The notes below the pieces were generated by a model, which was not told where the DNA came from, did not search any database, and saw only the letters and a list, made by a program, of their open reading frames with translations. The translations under genes were made by a program, and so were the position numbers. A stretch of 18,023 nt of DNA, from assembly GCA_002293625.1 (NCBI GenBank), contig DBDP01000006.1, forward strand, positions 380 through 18,402, given 5' to 3'. Numbering within the stretch: the first letter of the stretch is position 1; every line of letters begins with the position of its first letter. Of this stretch, positions 12,400 through 18,023 are shown in pieces. The stretch comes from Clostridiales bacterium UBA929. Lineage in GTDB: Bacteria; Bacillota; Clostridia; Oscillospirales; UBA929.

Positions 12400-15300
12400 T
12401 TAAAATAGCGTGGTCTGCGCCGTTTCGGGGATTCCGCCCAGCGCTCCGGCTGCGCGGAGGGCTTCCACATGCGCTTTCGTCACGGGGCGGCAGCGATCCA
12501 GCAGATTATCCTCGGCGAGGAACGGGCCTTTTTCGCGCTGCTCGGCGATGCTCTGCGCCGCCGCCATTCCGAGACCGGAAATCGCCATCAACGGCACGGC
12601 GACCCGCCCCGGTCCCGCCGGTTTGAAGCGGGAGGCGTCGGATGTGTAGATGTCGAGCGGCTCGAACGAGATGCCGCGCCGCAGCATCTCGTAGACGACT
12701 TCCAAGACCACCGCCTTGTCCTGCTCGCTCTTCGCCGCGTCCTTGTCGTTCGCGATCTGTTTGACGGAGATTTTCACCGAGCGCATGTCCTTGCAGGCTT
12801 TCTCATAGGTAAAGTCGTCAATCTTCAGCGTGAAATATACGGCGTAGAACACTTCGGGTTTATGTACCTTATGCCACGCGATCCGCGCGCTCATCATGGC
12901 GTAGGCTGCCGCGTGCGCCTTCGGGAACAGGTACTTGATGTCCTTGCAGGATTGGATATACCACACCGGCACGCCCGCGCGGCGCATCTCCTCCTCCCAT
13001 TCGGGTTTCAGTCCCTTCCCCTTCCGTACGCTTTCGCTGATCATGAGGCTTTGCTTGCCGGGGATCCCTTTGGAAACCAGATAGAGGGTGATGTCGTCGC
13101 GGGCGCATACGACCTCCCGCAGTGTGGCTTTGCCGTCGTCAATCAGCGTTTCGGCGTTGCCCCGCCAGACGTCGGTGCCGTGCGACAGACCGGCGATCCG
13201 CACCAACTCGTCAAAGGTGGAGGGCTGCGTCTTTTGCAGCATCCCCCGCACGAAGCGCGTGCCGTATTCGGGGATACCGACCGTTCCCACGGGACCGATC
13301 AGGTCGTCGTTCTCGTAACCGAGCGCCTTGGAGGATGAAAAGAGGCTTAGGGTGTCCGGGTCGTTGAGCGGGATGCTCTGCCCCTTCTCCCCCGTCAGCT
13401 CGTCAAACATGCCCAAAAAGGTGGGGCAGTCGTGTCCGAGCAGGTCCATTTTTAGCAGGTTATCCTCGATGGCGTGGTAATCAAAGTGGGTGCATACCTT
13501 GGCGTCCGGCTTATTGGCGGCGCGGTGTACGGGACAGAAATCGTAGATGGTATACTCATGCGGAACGATGATCATCCCGCCGGGGTGCTGCCCGGTGGTG
13601 GTTTTCACCCCTTCGCAGCCCTTCGCGAGACGCGCCAGTTCCGCGCCGGAAGCGTCGGGCGCGTACTTCAGCTTGTATTTCAAGGCGTAGCCGATTGCCG
13701 TCTTCGCCGCGATCGTGGTAACGGTTCCGGCACGAAACACCTTGTCCTCGCCGAACAGCTCAATCAGATGCTCACCCGCCCGCTCATGGTATATGCTGGA
13801 GAAGTTGAGGTCGATATCGGGTTTTTTGTCGGCGTCGAACCCGAGGAAGGTCGCGAACGGGATGTCAAAGCCGTCCCGCTCAAACGCCGCGCCGCAGCGG
13901 GGACACGTTTTTTCCGGCAGATCAATCCCGCAACTGATGCCGTTCAGTTCCATGGCGTCGGGGAAATCGCTGTGGTGGCACGCGGGACAGCGGTAATGCG
14001 GAGGCAAGGCATTAACTTCGGTGATACCGGCGAAATACGCGGCGACGCTGGAACCCACCGAACCGCGCGAACCGACCAAGAATCCGTTTTCCATACTGCG
14101 CTCCACGAGTTTTTGGGAAATAGAGTAGATGATGTCGTACCCTTTACGGATAATCGAACCGAGTTCTTTTTCCAAACGTTCTTCGATCAGCGGCGGCAGT
14201 TCGTCCCCATACAGCTTACGCGCCCGTCCGTAAGCCGCCTCGCGCAGCTCTTCGGCGGAACCCTCGATGCGCGGAAAATACTCGCCGGAACGTACGGGAC
14301 GCACGTCCCCGATGGATTCCGCGAGACGGCGGGGCGTGGCGACGACCACCTCACGCGCGTCCTCTTCCCCCAAATATGAAAATTCGCGCAGCATTTCATC
14401 GGTCGTCTTGAAATACAGCGGCGGCGGGTTCGCGGTATCCATCCCGTGAAAGTTTTGCAGCACCTCACGGTAAATCGAATCCTCAGGTTCGAGGAAATGT
14501 ACGTCGCCGGTGGCACAGACGGGTTTACCGAGCGCTTTACCCAGCGCGACGATGGTTTTGTTCCATTCCATCAGCTGTTCCTCGCCGCTCGCCCCGCCCT
14601 CGCGGATCAAGAAGCTGTTGTTCGCGAGCGGCTGGATCTCCAGCATATCGTAAAAATCCGCAATTTTGAGAAGCTCGTCAAACGGCAGCCCTTCCCTCAC
14701 GGCGGTGAACAATTCCCCGCGCTCGCAGGCCGACCCGACGATCAACCCCTCGCGGTACTGCGTGAGCAGGTCTTTGGTCAGCAGCGGGCGGCGCTTAAAA
14801 TGATCGATGTGGGACAGCGACACCAGCCGGTACAGGTTATGCAGCCCCTGCTGCGTCTTTGCCAGCAGCAGAATGTGGTAGTACCACTTTTTGTCTTCCG
14901 GCGGGGCGAGGTAACCCTCGCAGCCGTAGATAGCTTTGATGCCGTGCTTCTTCGCGGCGTCCATCGCTTCGGGGAAAGCGTGGCAGACGCCGTGGTCGGT
15001 CACGGCGACGGCGGAATGCCCCCACCTCGCCGCCGTCGCGATCGCTTCGGATACCGACGTCACGGCGTCGGAGGCGCTCATTTTGGTATGTAAGTGAAGC
15101 TCTACGCGCTTTTCCGACGCGGTGTCCTCCCTCTGCGGCACGTCTCCGGCTTCCTCAACGCAAGCCGCGAGAATCCGCCAGTCCTCTTGATCCGCCACCG
15201 TGTACGATTCCATTTCGCCGTAGACTGTCACGCGGCGCTTCCCTTTGAGGATCTCCTTCAGACGCCTGTCCATCTCCGGCGGCTCCTTTCCTTTTTCAAA

Positions 15301-15786
15301 GACGCACCGCGCCGAAACCGAGCCGGTGCCGTCGGTGAGGTAAACTTCAAACGAAACGGCGTCCTTCCAGCGGTTTTGAATCCGCATCCGGCGTTCGCGC
15401 GTTTCGCCGAGCATAAACACGCGCCCACTGACGCAGACTTTGGCGGCTTCACGCGGCAGCGTGTCCATACGCATTTCCGCGAGACGCGAGGGTTTGCCGA
15501 ACAAGCTCCCGGGTTTTGGGCGGGGTTTCGGGGAGGGAGGTGCAGTTTCAGGGTTTACGGGCGCGCTAAAAAAAACCGATGCCGCCGACAGGCCCATCGC
15601 TTTTTGAATATTACGCTCGGCGGCGGCTACCCATCGGGGTGAGGGGGGGCTTCCTTCCAATTCGACGGCCAAGCGGTTTTCCTCCCGCTTGGGGCGAAGC
15701 CCTTTAACAACCGGGTCAAACCCGCCGGGCGGCAAACAGTTTGGGAATACGGAGGAAAACTTCTTCAGCAATGCGATGACTCCCAT
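12400..15786 (-). CDS. polC: PolC-type DNA polymerase III alpha subunit, exonuclease-less
   Basis: This is the replicative polymerase of Firmicutes, 1128 residues where 1430-1450 is usual. Visible parts are N-terminal domain I (about 20-75), a Pro-rich linker (75-100), an OB fold (about 113-212) and PHP part 1 (228-290, ELHLHTKMSASD, VTDHG, YGCE). PHP part 2 (302-432, YYHILLLAK, GSACERGE, ATGDVHFL) follows directly. The polymerase core contains GSRGSVGSS (572-580), zinc motifs CPAC (600-603) and CPRC (628-631), PDIDLNFS with Asp657/Asp659, TTGQHPGG (730-737), NLLKMDLLGHD (776-786) and FPKAHAAAY (954-962). The protein ends in QTTLF, a beta-clamp-binding motif. The DEDD 3'-5' exonuclease, normally 170-190 residues inside PHP, is absent; a short linker (about 291-301) joins the halves. 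N-terminal domain II also appears missing. The ATG at 15786 overlaps the ispG end by 22 nt and abuts GGAG, so translation is probably coupled. Confidence 0.93.
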   Translation of the reverse strand: MGVIALLKKFSSVFPNCLPPGGFDPVVKGLRPKREENRLAVELEGSPPSPRWVAAAERNIQKAMGLSAASVFFSAPVNPETAPPSPKPRPKPGSLFGKPSRLAEMRMDTLPREAAKVCVSGRVFMLGETRERRMRIQNRWKDAVSFEVYLTDGTGSVSARCVFEKGKEPPEMDRRLKEILKGKRRVTVYGEMESYTVADQEDWRILAACVEEAGDVPQREDTASEKRVELHLHTKMSASDAVTSVSEAIATAARWGHSAVAVTDHGVCHAFPEAMDAAKKHGIKAIYGCEGYLAPPEDKKWYYHILLLAKTQQGLHNLYRLVSLSHIDHFKRRPLLTKDLLTQYREGLIVGSACERGELFTAVREGLPFDELLKIADFYDMLEIQPLANNSFLIREGGASGEEQLMEWNKTIVALGKALGKPVCATGDVHFLEPEDSIYREVLQNFHGMDTANPPPLYFKTTDEMLREFSYLGEEDAREVVVATPRRLAESIGDVRPVRSGEYFPRIEGSAEELREAAYGRARKLYGDELPPLIEERLEKELGSIIRKGYDIIYSISQKLVERSMENGFLVGSRGSVGSSVAAYFAGITEVNALPPHYRCPACHHSDFPDAMELNGISCGIDLPEKTCPRCGAAFERDGFDIPFATFLGFDADKKPDIDLNFSSIYHERAGEHLIELFGEDKVFRAGTVTTIAAKTAIGYALKYKLKYAPDASGAELARLAKGCEGVKTTTGQHPGGMIIVPHEYTIYDFCPVHRAANKPDAKVCTHFDYHAIEDNLLKMDLLGHDCPTFLGMFDELTGEKGQSIPLNDPDTLSLFSSSKALGYENDDLIGPVGTVGIPEYGTRFVRGMLQKTQPSTFDELVRIAGLSHGTDVWRGNAETLIDDGKATLREVVCARDDITLYLVSKGIPGKQSLMISESVRKGKGLKPEWEEEMRRAGVPVWYIQSCKDIKYLFPKAHAAAYAMMSARIAWHKVHKPEVFYAVYFTLKIDDFTYEKACKDMRSVKISVKQIANDKDAAKSEQDKAVVLEVVYEMLRRGISFEPLDIYTSDASRFKPAGPGRVAVPLMAISGLGMAAAQSIAEQREKGPFLAEDNLLDRCRPVTKAHVEALRAAGALGGIPETAQTTLF

Positions 15787-16808
15787 CTCCGGGCTTCTTC
15801 AACCAAAACGGTAACGATTTCGTGCCCGGGTATCTTCTTGATCACTTCGCCGCCGCGAAACAAAACGGCTTCGCCGTCTTTGCCTCCGGCGACGCCGATG
15901 TCGGCGTGCCGCGCCTCTCCGGGACCGTTGACAGCGCAGCCCATTACGGCGATTTTCATCGGAACCTTAATATCGGCGAGCTTTTCTTCCGCCTCCCGCG
16001 CAAGGGACACAACGTCAATGCCGCGGCGCGCGCAGGTGGGGCAGGAGATAATCTCCGCGCCGCCCTTCCGCAGCCCGACCGCTTTCAGCAACGCGACGCC
16101 CACGCGGACTTCCTCTTCCGGCGGGGCGGTCAGCGATACGCGGATCGTATCGCCGATGCCGTCAAGGAGCAGCGCGCCGATTCCTGCGGCGGATTTGATG
16201 ACCCCGTTCGTCCCCGTTTCGGTGACGCCCAGATGGAGCGGGTAATCCATAGCGGCTGCCGCCATGCGGTTGACGGCAACCGTATCGGCTACGTTAGAAG
16301 CCTTGAACGATAGGCAAATATCAGAGAACCCCATCTCCTCCAGCATTCCGGCTTGCTCCAGCCCGGATTGCAGCATCGCTTCGCGCAAGCCGAGCTTTTC
16401 AAGCAACTCCCGCTTCACTGAACCGCCGTTGACGCCGATACGGATCGGGATGCCGCGGGCGGCGCAAGCATTTACCACTTCGCGCACTTTCGCGCGGGAG
16501 CCGATGTTGCCCGGATTGATACGCACCTTCGCGGCTCCGTTTCGCGCGGACGCCACCGCCAGCCTATAGTCAAAGTGGATGTCGGCGACGACCGGCACGG
16601 GGCTATCGTTTGTGATGGTTTTCAGCGCCGCCGCCGCGTCCCCGTCGGGGACGGCGACACGTAACAGTTCGCATCCGGCTTCGTGAAGGGCGCGTATCTG
16701 CGCGAGCGTGGCGGCGGTGTCCCGCGTGTCGGTGTCGCACATCGACTGCACCGTCACCGGCGCGCCTCCGCCGATCAAGACACCCCCGGCATTAATTTGC
16801 CTCCTCAC
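15765..16808 (-). CDS. ispG: 4-hydroxy-3-methylbut-2-en-1-yl diphosphate synthase (IspG/GcpE)
   Basis: IspG converts MEcPP to HMBPP in the MEP isoprenoid pathway, using a 4Fe-4S cluster and ferredoxin or flavodoxin electrons. The 347-residue length fits the bacterial form. Landmarks are PVTVQSMCDTDTRD (17-30), VADIHFDYRLA (74-84), KVRINPGNIG (94-103), IRIGVNGGS (122-130) and HLGVTETG (192-199). The cluster ligands are Cys256 and Cys259 in CPTC and Cys291 in MGCAVNGPGE, with Glu298 nearby. The start is GTG, overlapping the rseP stop as GTGA, with GGAGG about 10 nt upstream. Dxr, two genes upstream, catalyses an earlier step of the same pathway. Confidence 0.95.
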   Translation of the reverse strand: MRRQINAGGVLIGGGAPVTVQSMCDTDTRDTAATLAQIRALHEAGCELLRVAVPDGDAAAALKTITNDSPVPVVADIHFDYRLAVASARNGAAKVRINPGNIGSRAKVREVVNACAARGIPIRIGVNGGSVKRELLEKLGLREAMLQSGLEQAGMLEEMGFSDICLSFKASNVADTVAVNRMAAAAMDYPLHLGVTETGTNGVIKSAAGIGALLLDGIGDTIRVSLTAPPEEEVRVGVALLKAVGLRKGGAEIISCPTCARRGIDVVSLAREAEEKLADIKVPMKIAVMGCAVNGPGEARHADIGVAGGKDGEAVLFRGGEVIKKIPGHEIVTVLVEEARRWESSHC

Positions 16809-17875
16809 AGACCAATTAGCCTCCGTATATCGTTGAAGAAGATAAATATCATCAGCCCGAACAGCAGCAGCATCGTGCCGCCGTGGATATAACCCTCCAC
16901 CTTCTCGCTGAGCGGTTTCTTGCGCACCAGCACCAAGAACGCGGAAATAAACAGGAACATTACCCGTCCGCCGTCCAGCGCGGGGATGGGCAGGAGGTTG
17001 AATACGGCGAGGTTGACGGCCACCAGCCCGGCTAGACTAAGGATGCTCAGCACGGTGTCGCTGACAGGAGCTTCCACCTCTATCATATCGTTGACGATGC
17101 CGCCCATACCCACCGGTCCCGCCATGTCGGTCACTCTGGCTTCGCCGGATATGAGCATTCCGAGACTCACCCACACGAGACGCACGGAGCTGGTCGTTTC
17201 TTTCGCGGCGGTTTGAATCGTGCTGAAAAAGTTCAGTTCCTCCAATTTCCCCGCGGTAATCCCAAAAATTTTGTCGCCGTTTTCATTCACCAGCTGCCGC
17301 GTCACGCCGGAGATCGTGTAGCGTTCCCCGTCGCGCTCCATCTCGAAGGTATAGGGTTTATCCTGATCCATCGAAATGAAGAGCTGCCAGTCCCTGCGGC
17401 TGTCCACACGGTGTCCGTTGACGGCGGTGAAGCGGTCGCCGACCTGAATCTCTGAGTAGGGAAAATCCGGCTCAAGATTGGTGACAACAGGTACGTCTCT
17501 AAACCCGGCAAAGGCAAAAAAGATTAAGAAAAAGACAAAACCGATGAGAAAGTTCATCAGCGCGCCCGACACCAGCACAAAAACCTTTTGCCAAAGCGTC
17601 TTGTTGCGGAAGTGCGCCGGGTCGTCCGAGGCTTCGTCCTCACCCATATCGCAGAAGCCGCCGATCGGGAAGACGCGGAGGGTAAACTTCGTCCCGGTCG
17701 GTTCGCCGTCCTCGTTTGTCTTTTGCCGCTTGAAGAAAGCGGGACCCATGCCGATGGCAAACTCGCGCACACGGATCTTGCATAGCCGCGCCGCGATAAA
17801 ATGCCCCAGCTCGTGTACGGTAATCAAAATACCCAGCAGCAGGATAATCACGATAGCCGATATAACGCCGGACAA
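16805..17875 (-). CDS. rseP: site-2 zinc metalloprotease RseP/RasP
   Basis: This 356-residue intramembrane protease cuts transmembrane substrates such as anti-sigma factors and remnant signal peptides. The zinc motif HELGH (21-25) lies in the first membrane helix. One PDZ domain (about 127-205, with VGDRFTAVNG) sits between helices 2 and 3. The third zinc ligand motif is NLLPIPALDGG (293-303, Asp301). The C-terminus has two hydrophobic helices. The start is TTG at 17875, with AGAGGA 8 nt upstream inside the dxr 3' end and only 4 nt after the dxr stop. The position between dxr and ispG is classical for Clostridia. Confidence 0.95.
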   Translation of the reverse strand: MSGVISAIVIILLLGILITVHELGHFIAARLCKIRVREFAIGMGPAFFKRQKTNEDGEPTGTKFTLRVFPIGGFCDMGEDEASDDPAHFRNKTLWQKVFVLVSGALMNFLIGFVFFLIFFAFAGFRDVPVVTNLEPDFPYSEIQVGDRFTAVNGHRVDSRRDWQLFISMDQDKPYTFEMERDGERYTISGVTRQLVNENGDKIFGITAGKLEELNFFSTIQTAAKETTSSVRLVWVSLGMLISGEARVTDMAGPVGMGGIVNDMIEVEAPVSDTVLSILSLAGLVAVNLAVFNLLPIPALDGGRVMFLFISAFLVLVRKKPLSEKVEGYIHGGTMLLLFGLMIFIFFNDIRRLIGL

Positions 17876-17879
17876 GGAA

Positions 17880-18023
17880 TCAGTCCTCTCTTTTACTCAT
17901 TTCCACCGTGTTCAAAATATCGTCAAGCGTGGGATTCGCGATAAACGGGACGGTGTCTAGGGCGCGTTCGATGCGTTCTTCTATTTCAAGGAACCCAATG
18001 CGCCCGCCGAGGAACGCCTCCAC
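17880..18023 (-). CDS. dxr: 1-deoxy-D-xylulose 5-phosphate reductoisomerase, C-terminal fragment
   Basis: The last 47 codons plus stop of a minus-strand gene enter from the right edge. The translation begins VEAFLGGRIGFLEIEERIE and includes FIANPTLDDIL, which matches the C-terminal helical domain of Dxr, where bacterial proteins read AFL..KIGF..I and later NP.L.DIL. The enzyme makes MEP from DXP using NADPH. It is too short to judge the active site. It is the first gene visible of the dxr-rseP-ispG-polC operon. Confidence 0.88.
   Translation of the reverse strand: MEAFLGGRIGFLEIEERIERALDTVPFIANPTLDDILNTVEMSKRED

Noticed and set aside
14878..14916. Frameshift explaining the missing PolC exonuclease
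   Set aside because: The two PHP halves are in the same frame without a stop, and no exonuclease-like sequence appears in the other frames nearby.
12469..15642. Long plus-strand open frames (12469-13338, 13474-14379, 14446-15093, 15094-15642) opposite polC
   Set aside because: They mirror polC codon structure in GC-rich DNA, have no family resemblance, lack ribosome sites and are Arg/His/Gln-rich as expected for antisense frames.

Overview
The window looks like chromosomal DNA of a Clostridia-type Firmicute with middling GC content, possibly an uncultured Oscillospirales-like lineage. The evidence is the conserved minus-strand order dxr-rseP-ispG-polC at the right end, a PolC-type replicase, an S-layer-homology (SLH) protein, a clostripain-family lipoprotein and strong AGGAGG-type ribosome sites. 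I see no transposase, integrase, phage gene or CRISPR array.

Layout from left to right. Positions 1-291 hold a tRNA-Ser locus on the minus strand: a near-consensus promoter, a tRNA-Ser(CGA)-like 5' portion with no 3' end, about 120 nt of unassigned spacer, and the first 24 nt of a second tRNA-Ser cut by the window edge. Positions 292-2437 hold a divergent pair, an ECF-transporter substrate-binding membrane protein and a MocR-type (GntR-aminotransferase) regulator. Three ACCAGT-type half-sites lie between them. The pairing suggests vitamin B6 or a related vitamer, but the regulator has Glu where the PLP-binding Lys should be. Positions 2459-5292 hold a second divergent pair, an orphan radical SAM protein and a secreted clostripain-family (C11) lipoprotein.

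Positions 5276-12233 form a minus-strand operon with a clear promoter: a MacA/HlyD-like adaptor with two adaptor modules in tandem, a LolD/MacB-type ATPase, a MacB-type permease, and a large three-SLH-domain wall protein 47 nt downstream. The first two junctions overlap (8 and 4 nt), so the four products probably form one envelope export or surface-assembly unit.

Positions 12400-18023 carry the housekeeping genes polC, ispG, rseP and the 3' end of dxr, tightly packed. The most unusual gene is this PolC. At 1128 residues it retains the zinc motifs, palm and C-terminal clamp motif, but the 3'-5' DEDD exonuclease normally inserted in the PHP domain is cleanly absent, and the second N-terminal domain appears to be replaced by a Pro-rich linker. 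The PHP metal site looks complete, so PHP-based proofreading is a testable possibility.
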